Source of the DNA: Chionoecetes opilio
Lineage: Eukaryota; Arthropoda; Malacostraca; Decapoda; Majidae
Assembly: GCA_016584305.1 (NCBI GenBank)
Contig: JACEEZ010018903.1
Span: forward strand, 42,475 to 106,474
Reading direction: 5' to 3'
DNA length: 64,000 bases
Positions 10,668 through 23,264 of this stretch are shown here, one piece after another; within the stretch, counting starts at the first letter, position 1; the number at the start of each line of letters is the position of its first letter. The translations under genes were made by a program, and so were the position numbers. The notes under the pieces were generated by a model that saw only the letters and a program-made list of their open reading frames with translations, was not told the DNA's origin and made no database searches.

Positions 10668-10850
10668 CCGAGCCCCTGTCCACCCAGCAGTGAATGGGTA
10701 CCGGGTGTTAGCCGGGGGTTTGTGACCCACCTCCCGGGGTGATGGCTTCGGCTTACACTAGAGGAGAGGAGAGGAGGAGGAGGAAGAGGAGGAGATGAGA
10801 GGACCTAGTACGAAGCGATACTTGATCTTGATCTTGATATTACAGGTGGC
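10668..10850 (+). mobile_element. SINE 3'-part with (CTTGAT)n tail, copy A
   Basis: CTGTCCACCCAGCAGTGAAT begins a block with GGGTACCGGGTGTTAGCCGG and a purine-rich stretch, ending in TTGATCTTGATCTTGAT. This is the body and tail of a tRNA-derived SINE lacking its promoter head. The same remnant is in copy B at 21796-21962. Confidence 0.55.
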
Positions 10851-12215
10851 CTATCCTTCATAGGCCAGGCCTTGGCACAGGCTGCTCCTGTACAGAAAAA
10901 CACAAACAAAAGGAAACAAAACAAAACAACACTACACACAAGCTATACTAGGCCTAAGATAATGCTATCCTGACCGACAAAGCTCACAACAAAAAGCCTA
11001 CACAGAAAAAAATGGAAATTTTACGAGAAAATATGTTTATTTCTATTTATTTTTTCTTAGAAATTTCTTTCCAAAATCGGAGTAAGTCTTCCGAGATGCA
11101 GCGTCGTATAAGTTATAAGCCGTAAAATACCTCTATGCGAGGTATTGGAGAGGCAGGTCTGGCAGCCTGTAGTTCCTACAAGTCTAGCGTGGGCTGCTCC
11201 AAGATGTAAACACAGATGTCAGCACTGGTGGCAGGAGGACCATCATACGCCACTCCACATTTGCTGCCAAGAGATGCCGGTGTCAGGCATCCAATGGTAG
11301 CAAAATACCAAAAGATGCCGGAAACAGGGAGCGTGTGACCCGGCCAAGCACTGGGCTACAGAGCAAGGCCGGGTACCAGCGCCAAGGCTGACACTTATGC
11401 CACTGAGGACATGCCCAGTGTAAGCAAAGACATGCAGTTATAAGAAGGCAACATGACAAGATACATCATTTTTTGCCGACTTGCCTTTGCCTTGAAAATA
11501 TTGAAGTATTTGATTACACTCCAGCAAAAATACCACAGTTTTGCCGCGCTATCCAAGAACATCAACGGAGATTCCGACGGTGTGTATGCATGACGAGTGT
11601 GCGGACAAGATTTCAGATGTCGCTGGAGGATTTAATTATTCACGAGCTGCTACTTCCATATGTAGCTGTAGACATGCCATCAAAGTATCCTATCTACACC
11701 TAACTGCAAACAGTATTATGTGCATATGGTCTTCGTGCTATGAATACTGAAAAGGCTGAGAATTCATGGAAAACATCAACCTTTACATTTACGGGGTCAT
11801 GTCAGATAAGAATGCAGGGTACGCCCGCTCTGATGCCCCGGGACCTTCAAGGCGCCACCCACACCCAAAAGAGTAAGACGTGACTTTCTGACAGGCGAGA
11901 AGTCACTTGTAGCAAGCAAGATGCTAAGAAGCAAAATTTGCGGGCAATAATGGCATGCCAGACCGCTTATCGCCGCTTGAATTGTCAACTCAACATAATT
12001 TATTATTTTCTCATTTTATTTTGGAATGCTTGGGTTTTAAGGAGTTTTGATGTATCAGATATTAAGATATATAAGGAAGGAGCCTGTATTGCTAGTGATT
12101 TAGTGGTAGCAGGTGTGTATTGTTTACAATAGTGACTATTAGTGTTATGGCGTGGCCGCTGCTACGTCTCCCTGTCACCTCAACACCCTAAATCACCCTT
12201 ATCTAAAGGGGACAC
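10851..12215. other. Duplicated segment A, remainder without recognisable gene
   Basis: Matches 21963-23265 and then 24000-24063 plus 25166-25388 of copy B. In A, TTTGCGGGCAATAATGGCAT at 11937 joins TTATTATTTTCTCATTTTAT at 11999 directly. In B the same junction holds a 1.1-kb foldback. Short frames at 11473-11703 and 11938-12132 show no known domain. Confidence 0.5.
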
Positions 12216-12239
12216 ACAGTGATATATATATATATATAT

Positions 12240-12297
<58 letters not shown>
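12216..12297. repeat. (TA)n microsatellite
   Basis: TA dinucleotides, following TGACACACAGTGATATAT as at 25388. Confidence 0.9.
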
Positions 12298-12302
<5 letters not shown>

Positions 12303-12565
12303 AGAGATACATATGAGAGATATCTATAATGTGAAGAGGAAACCTAGCATGAAATAAAATCATGTTATTCTAGAATTATGATTCTGTGTTATGAAGAAAA
12401 AAACTTCAGGATCTCTCAAGTTGCCTGAAGAATAAGGAGTCACGGGGAAACTGTGGCAGGTATAAACAGGACAAAGGCGAAAATAGTGTTGGCGTGAGCA
12501 AAACCCGCATGGGGAACAATGTAAATAACTCGCCAAGGGAAACAGATGGGNCCCCCGGGCCCCAT
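12298..12565. other. Spacer before the 42-bp array, with one ambiguous base
   Basis: No gene. A block of about 33 bp (GGATCTCTCAAGTTGCCTGA onward, 12410-12442) recurs at 27684-27716. A single N stands at 12551 beside a GC run, immediately before the low-quality array. Confidence 0.5.
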
Positions 12566-14636
12566 CAACACGCATCAAAACGCCCTGCTCCGGGCTCCAG
12601 GCAACACAGGCATCAATAGATGTCCTGCTCCAGGCTCCGGGCAACACGGCATAAATTGATTGCCCTCCCCAGGCCCCAGGCAACACAGGCATAATATGAC
12701 TGACCTCCCCCGGCTCCGGAAACCCCAAGGCATCAATATGACTGTCCTGCTCCGGCTCCGGGCCCAAAACACAGGCATCAAATTGACTGTCCGCCCCAGG
12801 CTCCAGGAAACACAGCATCAATATGACTGTCCTGCCCCAAAAGGTTTCCGGGCAAACAGGCTCAATATGACTGTCCTGCCCCGGGCTCCAGGAACACAGG
12901 CATCAATAGACTGACCTGCTCCAGGCCCAGGCAACACAGGCACAATTATGACCTGCTCGGGCCCGGGGCAACACGGGCATCGATATGATGTCCTGCTCCA
13001 GGCTCCAGCAACACAGGCATCAATTGACTGACCTGCCCAGGCTCATGCAAACAGGCATCGATATGCTGACCTGCTCCAAGGCTCAGGCAACACACCCACC
13101 CAATATCTGTCTCTTCCGGCTCCAGGCACACAGGCATCAATATATTTCCCCTGCTCCAGCTCCAGGCCCACAGGCATCAATATACTGCCGCCCCAGGCCT
13201 AGGCAACACGGCATAAATATACTGACCTGCTCCAGGCTCCAGCAACCAGGCATCGATTGACTGTCCTGCTCCAGGCTCCAGGCAACACAGGCATCAATAT
13301 GACTGCCCCTGCTCCAGCTCCAGGCACCAGGCATCAATATACGTCCTGCTCCAGGCTCCAGCAACCAGGCATCAATAGACTGTCCTGCTCCCAGGCTCCA
13401 GGCAACACAGGCATCAATATGACTGACCTGCTCCAGGCTCCAGGCAACACAGGCATCGATTTACCTGCTCCAGGCTACACATCGTATGACTGACCCTGCT
13501 CCAGGCAACACAGGCATCAATATGACTGACCTGCTCCAGGCTCCAGGCAACACGGGCCCATCATATGACTGACCTGCTCCAGGCTCCGGAAAACCACAGG
13601 CATCGATATGACTGTCCTGCTCCAGCTCCAGGCAACACAGGCATCAATATGACTGACCTGCTCCAGGTCCAGGCAACACAGGCATCGATATGATGACCTG
13701 CTCCAGGCTCCAGGCAACAAAAGGCATCAATATGACTGCCCTGCTCCAGGCTCCGGGCCCAACCCAGGCATCAATATGACTGACCGCTCAGGCTCCATCA
13801 ACACAGGCCTCGTTGACTGACCTGCTCCAGGCTCCAGGCAACACAGGCACAATATGACTGACCTGCTCCAGGCTCCCAGCAAACAGGCACAATATGACGT
13901 CCTGCTCCAGGCCCCAGAAAACACGGCATCAATATGACTGTCCTCTCCAGGCTCCAGGCAACACAGGCATCAATATGACTGTCCTGCTCCAGGCCTCCAG
14001 GCAACACAGGCACAATGACGCCCCTGCTCCAGGCCCAGGCAACACAGGCATCGATATACTGACCTGTCCAGCTCCAGGCAACACAGGCATCATTGACTGA
14101 CCTGCTCCAGGCTCCAGGCAACACAGGCATCGATATGACTGTCCTGCTCCAGGCTCCAGGCAAAAACAGGCATCAATATGACTGTCCTGCTCCAGGCTCC
14201 GGGCAACACAGGCATCAATAGGACTGTCCTGCTCCAGGCTCCAGGCAACAAAAGGCATCAATATGACTGTCCTGCTCCAGGCTCCAGGCAACACAGGCAT
14301 CAATATGACTGTCCTGCTCAAGGCTCCGGGGCAACACGGGCCCTCAATATGACTGTCCTGCTCCAGGCTCCAGCAACACAGGCATCAATATGACTGACCT
14401 GCTCCAGGCTCCAGGCAACACAGGCATCAATATGACTGTCCTGCTCCAGGCTCCAGGCAACACAGGCATCAATATGACTGTCCTGCTCCAGGGCTCCAGG
14501 CAACACAGGCATCAATATGATTGTCCTGCTCCAGGCTCCAGGCAACACAGGCATCAATATGACTGACCTGCTCCAGGCTCCAGGCAACACAGGCATCAAT
14601 ATGACTGTCCTGCTCCAGCACCAGGCAACACAGGCA
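12566..14636. repeat. 42-bp minisatellite, left block with many indels
   Basis: Roughly 49 units of the repeat GGCATCAATATGACTG... (full unit 42 bp, ending CAGGCAACACA). Nearly every unit has one or more single-base losses or gains up to about 14100, in contrast to the right block. The block is cut off by the hAT element at 14644. The even spread of 1-bp indels looks like unpolished long-read sequence rather than divergence. Confidence 0.9.
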
Positions 14637-14643
14637 TCATATG

Positions 14644-16449
14644 CAGTCGTGGGCGTTGCGATAAGTTAAAGCGATAATGCGATAAAGCGATAATATCGCT
14701 TTAACCGAAAATTTAACCGCTTATCGTTTTTTCGCAAGACCGGAAAAACTTATCGCTTTAAAATTTATCGCTTTCAATTTCCCGCGATAAATCCAGCGAT
14801 AAAAGTAAAAGACGAAAAAACCGTTACGGCGGGAGGTTACGGCTTCATTGTTACGCGGCCCAAACAGATGCGGCCAGCGCCTGGCGGCCCCGCTTCTGTT
14901 GTCAGTTCTTTGAATAGCCCCCAAACTGGACGCATCTGATCTCAGCTCTGTGTTTCATTGTGGGTACCAGCGATCCAAAGCTTCTTTGTGGTTATAACTT
15001 ATATATACTTAATTCTATTGTATATTGCTATCTTAACTAAATATCTAATTAATATAATTAGTTTTATATATTTTTGCGTTTTGAGGGCGCCTCGCGCGTG
15101 CCTCCCGTTCGTACGAACGTCGCGTGATTTTGTGTTTTAACTTTTCCTTTTCAGGAAATCGTTTAGATTTTTGCGTTTTATATTGCGTTAAATTTAAATT
15201 TGTGTCGCGGCGGGCGCGCTTCATTGTTCGAGAATAGTGAATTTAGTGATTGTGAGTGTCAAGATGTCAGGCAAGAGGACAGTGGAGGGCTTTTTCGCGT
15301 GGAGGCCAGCAGCAGTGATGTGACTCAGGAAAGGGGCGGAACATTTCCGGGAGTTCGGGATCTGTGGACATTCCCACCATCTCCCGCTCGAGCTCCCTCA
15401 TGTCCCTGGGCAGTGAGCCAGAGGACAAGCCGCCCCGGCACCCAGGCCAGTGACCAGGTAGGGCGTTGTGATTGCGGGTGGCTGCAGTATTTCGAGCCAG
15501 GAGCTGCAGACCATCAAAGACAAGATGGCCGCTCTGACAAACTATTACAAGTTGTCCCACGTGATCAAGTCTAAGAACGCACCAGACACTTCTTCCAAGG
15601 TCAATGGAGGCAATGGAGGAGCATGAGAAGGTCAGCGCTGACCCATTTGCAGAGCTGTGTGACACAACCCAGGCTGACCAGGAGGACGACCTGGAAGAGG
15701 ACATCAAGAAGGAGCTGCTGGCTTGGAAGAGGAGCAAGGAGGGAATACGACTATTGTGCTTAAAACTTATTGCTTTGTTCTTACCCTACTAGCAAAAGTA
15801 ATGTTGCGATAAAATGTTGCGAAAAATTGCGCTAACAAATGTAATATTGCGATAATATAAATTAAATATTTGTAATTGTTGCAGGCAACACTGAAGAAGT
15901 CGCACTTCCCAGCAAAGTATAGGGACCAGTGGGTGACCCTCTTCATCAAGTACAACACTGGGATCCCAAGCTCAGCAGCAGTGGAGCGATTATTCAGCAC
16001 AGCTGGGGACGTCCTGAGGCCAAAGAGGGCATGCCTCAGTGAGGACAACTTTGAGTACCTGGTGTTTCTGAAGGGAAACCTCCACCTCCTCAAGCAGAAG
16101 TTCAAGGTGCCAAGGGGGGTGGATGAGGAGGATGAGGAGATGTTTTAAATTGTTGTATTTGTGTTTGTGCTGTGATAGTTTTGTTAATTTGTCTTCATTA
16201 AATGTTGTTATAAAGTAATAAAATGTTAATTTCGGGTCCTTTAGTCTTTTATTAAGTAATATATGGTGTTTTAAGTGTAAAAAAGAGGTTTTTTAATGGC
16301 ATAGTAGCAAAAATAGAGTATTTTTGGATTTATCGCAGGATTTATCGCTTATCGCTTTAAGGTATTTTGGAAATTTATCGCTTTATCGTTATAGGACTTA
16401 GCGGAAAAATTTATCGCTTTATCGCAAACTTTATCGCTGCCCACCACTG
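14644..16449 (+). mobile_element. hAT element, 1.8 kb, inserted in the minisatellite
   Basis: The termini CAGTCGTGGGC (14644) and GCCCACCACTG (ending 16449) are inverted. GCGATAA/TTATCGC motifs are packed into both subterminal regions. The 8-bp flank TCAATATG at 16450-16457 is matched by TCATATG at 14637-14643 (one A lost), which is the hAT target-duplication size and falls inside a 42-bp repeat unit. A remnant transposase with the hAT dimerisation region lies on the plus strand. The length and broken reading frame indicate an internally deleted copy. Confidence 0.85.
15264..16148 (+). pseudogene. hAT transposase remnant with C-terminal dimerisation domain
   Basis: A start-like MSGKRTVEGFFAW at 15264 is soon interrupted by stops. 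In shifted frames follow SRSSSLMSLGSEPEDKPP and IKDKMAALTNYYKLSHVIK. The C-terminus (15604-15745, then 15883-16148) is EELLAW-type acidic sequence, an intron-like AT-rich gap ending TGTTGCAG, and the diagnostic hAT block SSAAVERLFSTAGDVLRPKR followed by NFEYLVFLKGNLHLL. The DDE catalytic centre is not seen and was probably deleted. Intron and exon limits are inference. Confidence 0.75.
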
Positions 16450-19400
16450 TCAATATGACTGACCTGCTCCAGGCTCCAGGCAACAGAGGCATCGATATGA
16501 CTGACCTGCTCCAGGCAACACAGGCATCAATATGACTGACCTGCTCCAGGCTCCAGGCAACACAGGCATCAATATGACTGTCCTGCTCCAGGCTCCAGGC
16601 AACACAGGCATCAATATGACTGTCCTGCTCCAGGCTCCAGGCAACACAGGCATCAATATGACTGTCCTGCTCCAGGCTCCAGGCAACACAGGCATCAATA
16701 TGACTGACCTGCTCCAGGCTCCAGGCAACACAGGCATCAATATGACTGTCCTGCTCCAGGCTCCAGGCAACACAGGCATCAATATGACTGACCTGCTCCA
16801 GGCTACAGGCAACACAGGCATCGATATGACTGTCCTGCTCCAGGCAACACAGGCATCAATATGACTGACCTGCTCCAGGCTCCAGGCAACACAGGCATCA
16901 ATATGACTGACCTGCTCCAGGCTCCAGGCAACACAGGCATCAATATGACTGACCTGCTCCAGGCTCCAGGCAACACAGGCATCAATATGACTGACCTGCT
17001 CCAGGCTCCAGGCAACACAGGCATCAATATGACTGTCCTGCTCCAGGCTCCAGGCAACACAGGCATCAATATGACTGTCCTGCTCCAGGCTCCAGTCAAC
17101 ACAGGCATCAATATGACTGTCCTGCTCCAGGCTCCAGGCAACACAGGCATCAATATGACTGTCCTGCTCCAGGCTCCAGGCAACACAGGCATCAATATGA
17201 CTGTCCTGCTCCAGGCTCCAGGCAACACAGGCATCAATATGACTGACCTGCTCCAGGCTCCAGGCAACACAGGCATCAATATGACTGACCTGCTCCAGGC
17301 TCCAGGCAACACAGGCATCAATATGACTGACCTGCTCCAGGCTCCAGGCAACACAGGCATCAATATGACTGACCTGCTCCAGGCTCCAGGTAACACAGGC
17401 ATCAATATGACTGTCCTGCTCCAGGCTCCAGGCAACACAGGCATCATATGACTGTCCTGCTCCAGGCTCCAGGCAACACAGGCATCAATATGACTGTCCT
17501 GCTCCAGGCTCCAGGCAACACAGGCATCAATATGACTGTCCTGCTCCAGGCCCCAGGCAACACAGGCATCAATATGACTGTCCTGCTCCAGGCTCCAGGC
17601 AACACAGGCATCAATATGACTGTCCTGCTCCAGGCTCCAGGCAACACAGGCATCAATATGACTGACCTGCTCCAGGCTCCAGGCAACACAGGCATCAATA
17701 TGACTGACCTGCTCCAGGCTCCAGGCAACACAGGCATCAATATGACTGTCCTGCTCCAGGCTCCAGGCAACACAGGCATCAATATGACTGTCCTGCTCCA
17801 GGCTCCAGGCAACACAGGCATCAATATGACTGTCCTGCTCCAGGCTCCAGGCAACACAGGCATCAATATGACTGTCCTGCTCCAGGCCCCAGGCAACACA
17901 GGCATCAATATGACTGTCCTGCTCCAGGCTCCAGGCAACACAGGCATCAATATGACTGTCCTGCTCCAGGCTCCAGGCAACACAGGCATCAATATGACTG
18001 ACCTGCTCCAGGCTCCAGGCAATACAGGCATCAATATGACTGTCCTGCTCCAGGCTCCATGCAACACAGGCATCAATATGACTGACCTGCTCCAGGCTCC
18101 AGGCAACACAGGCATCGATATGACTGTCCTGCTCCAGGCTCCAGGCAACACAGGCATCAATATGACTGTCCTGCTCCAGGCTCCAGGCAACACAGGCATC
18201 GATATGACTGTCCTGCTCCAGGCTCCAGGCAACACAGGCATCAATATGACTGACCTGCTCCAGGCTCTAGGCAACACAGGCATCAATATGACTGTCCTGC
18301 TCCAGGTTCCAGGCAACACAGGCATCAATATGACTGACCTGCTCCAGGCTCCAGGCAACACAGGCATCAATATGACTGACCTGCTCCAGGCTCCAGGCAA
18401 CACAGGCATCAATATGACTGACCTGCTCCAGGCTCCAGGCAACACAGGCATCAATATGACTGACCTGCTCCAGGCTCCAGGCAAAACAGGCATCAATATG
18501 ACTGACCTGCTCCAGGCTCCAGGCAACACAGGCATCAATATGACTGACCTGCTCCAGGCTCCAGGCAACACAGGCATCGATATGACTGTCCTGCTCCAGG
18601 CTCCAGGCAACACAGGCATCAATATGACTGACCTGCTCCAGGCTCCAGGCAACACAGGCATCGATATGACTGTCCTGCTCCAGGCTCCAGGCAACACAGG
18701 CATCAATATGACTGTCCTGCTCCAGGCTCCATGCAACACAGGCATCAATATGACTGTCCTGCTCCAGGCTCCAGGCAACACAGGCATCAATATGACTGAC
18801 CTGCTCCAGGCTCCAGGCAACACAGGCATCGATATGACTGACCTGCTCCAGGCTCCAGGCAACACAGGCATCGATATGACTGTCCTGCTCCAGGCTCCAG
18901 GCAACACAGACATCAATATGACTGTCCTGCTCCAGGCTCCAGGCAACACAGGCATCAATATGACTGTCCTGCTCCAGGCTCCAGGCAACACAGGCATCAA
19001 TATGACTGACCTGCTCCAGGCTCCAGGCAATACAGGCATCAATATGACTGTCCTGCTCCAGGCTCCAGGCAACACAGGCATCAATATGACTGTCCTGCTC
19101 CAGGCTCCAGGCAACACAGGCATCAATATGACTGACCTGCTCCAGGCTCCAGGCAACACAGGCATCAATATGACTGACCTGCTCCAGGCTCCAGGCAACA
19201 CAGGCATCAATATGACTGTCCTGCTCCAGGCTCCAGGCAACACAGGCATCAATATGACTGTCCTGCTCCAGGCTCCAGGCAACACAGGCATCAATATGAC
19301 TGACCTGCTCCAGGCTCCAGGCAACACAGGCATCAATATGACTGTCCTGCTCCAGGCTCCAGGCAACACAGGCATCAATATGACTGTCCTGCTCCAGGCT

Positions 19401-20390
19401 CCAGGCAATACAGGCATCAATATGACTGTCCTGCTCCAGGGTCCAGGCAACACAGGCATCAATATGACTGTCCTGCTCCAGGCTCCAGGCAACACAGGCA
19501 TCAATATGACTGTCCTGCTCCAGGCTCCAGGCAACACAGGCATCGATATGACTGTCCTGCTCCAGGCTCTAGGCAACACAGGCATCAATATGACTGTCCT
19601 GCTCCAGGTCCAGGCAATACAGGCATCAATATGACTGTCCTGCTCCAGGCTCCAGGCAACACAGGCATCAATATGACTGTCCTGCTCCAGGCTCCAGGCA
19701 ACACAGGCATCAATATGACTGTCCTGCTCCAGGGTCCAGGCAATACAGGCATCAATATGACTGTCCTGCTCCAGGCTCCAGGCAACACAGGCATCAATAT
19801 GACTGTCCTGCTCCAGGGTCCAGGCAATACAGGCATCAATATGACTGTCCTGCTCCAGGCTCCAGGCAACACAGGCATCAATATGACTGTCCTGCTCCAG
19901 GCTCCAGGCAACACAGGCATCAATATGACTGTCCTGCTCCAGGGTCCAGGCAATACAGGCATCAATATGACTGTCCTGCTCCAGGCTCCAGGCAACACAG
20001 GCATCAATATGACTGTCCTGCTCCAGGCTCCAGGCAACACAGGCATCAATATGACTGTCCTGCTCCAGGCTCCAGGCAACACAGGCATCAATATGACTGT
20101 CCTGCTCCAGGCTCCAGGCAACACAGGCATCAATATGACTGTCCTGCTCCAGGCTCTAGGCAACACAGGCATCAATATGACTGTCCTGCTCCAGGCTCCA
20201 GGCAACACAGGCATCGATATGACTGTCCTGCTCCAGGCTCTAGGCAACACAGGCATCAATATGACTGTCCTGCTCCAGGCTCCAGGCAACACAGGCATCG
20301 ATATGACTGTCCTGCTCCAGGCTCTAGGCAACACAGGCATCAATATGACTGTCCTGCTCCAGGCTCCAGGCAACACAGGCATCGATATGA
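16450..20390. repeat. 42-bp minisatellite, right block, about 94 copies
   Basis: Very regular 42-bp units beginning GGCATCAATATGACTG. Main variants are T/A in GACTGTCC versus GACTGACC, A/G in ATCAATATG versus ATCGATATG, and CTCCAGG versus CTCTAGG or GTCCAGG. Variants cluster: the GTCCAGGCAATACA type is confined to about 19430-19960 and the CTCTAGG type to about 20140-20340, indicating local amplification of short blocks. The unit has no stop on either strand, so frames over 700 codons arise on both strands; I do not regard them as genes. Confidence 0.95.
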
Positions 20391-20698
20391 CTGACCAGCC
20401 CGGTTGTCATTTAGAGTAAAGGCATCGATATGACTGACAAGCCCGGTTGTCATTTAGAGTAAAGGCATCGATATGACTGACAAGCCCGGTTGTCATTTAG
20501 AGTAAAGGCATCGATATGACTGACCAGCCCGGTTGTCATTTAGAGTAAAGGCATCAATATGACTGCCCGGCCCGGTTGTCATTTAGAGTAAAGGCATCAA
20601 TATGACTGCCCAGCCCGGTTGTCATTTAGAGTAAAGGCATCAATATGACTGCCCGGCCCGGTTGTCATTCGGAAATTGTCAAATAAGAGACACCCTAA
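20391..20698. repeat. 43-bp subterminal repeats ending in a transposon terminus
   Basis: Six to seven units of GGCATC(A/G)ATATGACTG followed by (C/A)AGCCCGGTTGTCATTTAG and AGTAAA. The last unit continues into ATTGTCAAATAAGAGACACC and CTAA, which is the right terminus of the TTAGGGTG transposon seen once at 7092-7153. The 42-bp array runs into this block without a break and shares its first 16-20 bases, so the minisatellite is joined to, and probably grew from, this transposon end. Confidence 0.85.
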
Positions 20699-20866
<168 letters not shown>

Positions 20867-21795
20867 TATACACACACTATTAATACACTTGTATATTATA
20901 AAAATTAAATAAATGAATAAATGAATATAGTATAAATATACTATCATTACCCCTATACTATCATAGCCCTGGGCTTCTGAATGGTCCTGTGTAGGAAAAC
21001 TGAAGTGCCAGACAATACTTTTCTTTCACATTTTTGTCAGTATATTAATTGAATTTCATGCAATGGTAAAAATAATGTCTATACCGTGATTGTCAGTACT
21101 ACACATCGATATCTAATTGTTTTGAGCACTTAGAATGGCCTAGTATCGTTTTCTAACTTATAGATGGACTTGATATCAAACTGAAAAGGTTAGGGCGCCA
21201 TGAAAACGTTATTCGAATATTTATTTGTAAGAGCCATTTCCCGATGTGCGTGGAGAATCCTTAATTAATGGTTACATGGACGTGTGTGTACGTCCTGTAC
21301 CTACATCTACGTGTCCTTATATACCAATTATTCTTTGCATAAAGCTCCATGAATGCTGGTTGTGATTCATCCTCCAATTAATGCACCTGACCCCTTGACC
21401 ACCCTCTTAGGTTGATAGTATTCGCGTATTAACGTAGTAAATGCCTCCTTCATCTCAACATGATGGAGTGGTGTTGATAACTGCCAGGATATCTGTGGCT
21501 GTGGAACGCCGCAGCCTCCTATTCCTCGTGAATCTTGTCTTAGGTTGGCACTTGGTCGTGGTGGAGTCTGGAGAGGCTCAACATCGTGTTGGAGCCGAGA
21601 GAGACTGAGGAAATGTTGGTATTCATGCCCTGCGATGGGGCTTCTAAAAGACTCTCTTTGGTGTGATATGACATACAACCAAAAAAAAAACTTATAACTC
21701 GGCACGATAGGGGCTCTGGCCTTGCCGAGTTATGCAAATGCACTCCTGATATGGGTAAAAATTCAAAATTTTGTATACCTTGAAAATGCCCAGAG

Positions 21796-21962
21796 CCCCT
21801 GTCCACCCAGCAGTGAATGGGTACCGGGTGTTAGCCGGGGGTTTGTGACCCACCTCCCGGGGTGATGGCTTCGGCTTACACTAGAGGAGAGGAGAGGAGG
21901 AGGAGGAAGAGGAGGAGATGAGAGGACCTAGTACGAAGAGATACTTGATCTTGATCTTGATA
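21796..21962 (+). mobile_element. SINE 3'-part with (CTTGAT)n tail, copy B
   Basis: The same promoterless SINE remnant as at 10668-10850, so it predates the segmental duplication. Confidence 0.55.
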
Positions 21963-22741
21963 TTACAGGTGGCCTATCCTTCATAGGCCAGGCCTTGGCA
22001 CCGGCTGCTCCTGTACAGAAAAACACAAACAGAAGGAAACAAAACAAAACAACACTACACACAAGCTATACTAAGCCTAAGATAATGCTATACTGACCGC
22101 CAAAGCTCACAACAAAAAGCCTACACAGAACAAAATGGAAATTTTACGAGAAAATATGTTTATTTCTATTTATTTTTCCTTAGAAATTTCTTTCCAAAAT
22201 CGGAGTAAGTCTTCCGAGATGCAGCGTCGTATAAGTTATAAGCCGTAAAATACGTCTATGCGAGGTATTGGAGAGGCAGGTCTGGCAACCTGTAGTTGGT
22301 ACAAGTCTAGCGTGGGCTGCTCCAAGATGTAAACAAAGATGTCAGCACTGGTGGCAGGAGGACCATCATACGCCACTCCACATTTGCTGCCAAGAGATGC
22401 CGGTGTCAGGCATCCAATGGTAGCAAAATACCAAAAGATGCCGGAAACAGGGAGCGTGTGACACGGCCAAGCACTGGGCTACAGAGCAAGGCCGGGTACC
22501 AGCGCCTAGGCTGACACTTATGCCACTGAGGATATGCCCAGTGTAAGCAAAGAGATGCAGTTATAAGAAGGCAACATGCCAAGATACATCTTTTTTTTGC
22601 CGACTTTCTGTATACGTGTTCAAACAAGAGGTTGTGAGGGCATGATATGCCCAGTGTAAACCAAGAGATGCAGTTATAAGAAGGCAACATGACAAGATAC
22701 ATAATTTTTTGCTGACTGTCTTTGCCTTGCCCAGTTATATC

Positions 22742-22790
22742 AAATGCCGAGTTATACAATGCCGAGTTATACAATGCCGAGTTATAAGGG
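22742..22790. repeat. Short tandem of ATGCCGAGTTATAC
   Basis: About three 14-bp units related to the 17-bp unit of the array at 9895-10608 (GCCGAGTTAT versus GCCGGGTTAT). It lies about 1 kb away from the position equivalent to that array. Confidence 0.7.
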
Positions 22791-23264
22791 TTTTAGTGTA
22801 TAACAACTATATTACATTTCTATTGCAATTGTAATATCACTCATGAAAATATTGAAGTATTTGATTCTACTCCAGCAAAAATACAACAGTTTTGCCGCTC
22901 TAGCCAAGAACATCAACGGAGATTCCGACGGTGTGTATGCATGACGAGTATGCGGACAAGATTTCAGATGTCGCTGGAGGATTTAATTATTCACGAGCTG
23001 CTACTTCCATATGTAGCTGTATACATGCCATCAAAGTATCATATCTACACCTAACTGCAAACAGTATTATGTGCATATGGTCTTCGTGCTATGAATACTG
23101 AAAAGGATGAGAATTCATGGAAAACATCAACATTTACGGGGTCATGTCAGATAAGAATGCAGGGTACGCCCGCTCTGATTCCCCAGGACCTTGAAGGCTC
23201 CACCCACACCCAAAAGAGTAAAACATGACTTTCTGACAGGCGAGAAGTAACTTGTAGCAAGCAG

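Noticed and set aside
9893..10742. Three overlapping forward frames of 235-279 codons
   Set aside because: A 17-bp repeat gives the same 17-residue cycle in all frames; no selection for coding is implied.
17444..19634. Open frames of 714 and 728 codons on opposite strands
   Set aside because: Both come from a 42-bp tandem unit that lacks stops on either strand. Length is a multiple of three, so frames stay open by arithmetic. There is no start context, domain or splice signal.
12566..20390. CRISPR-like regular repeats
   Set aside because: Units are contiguous without variable spacers, and the genome is eukaryotic; this is a minisatellite. The same applies to the 48-bp arrays.
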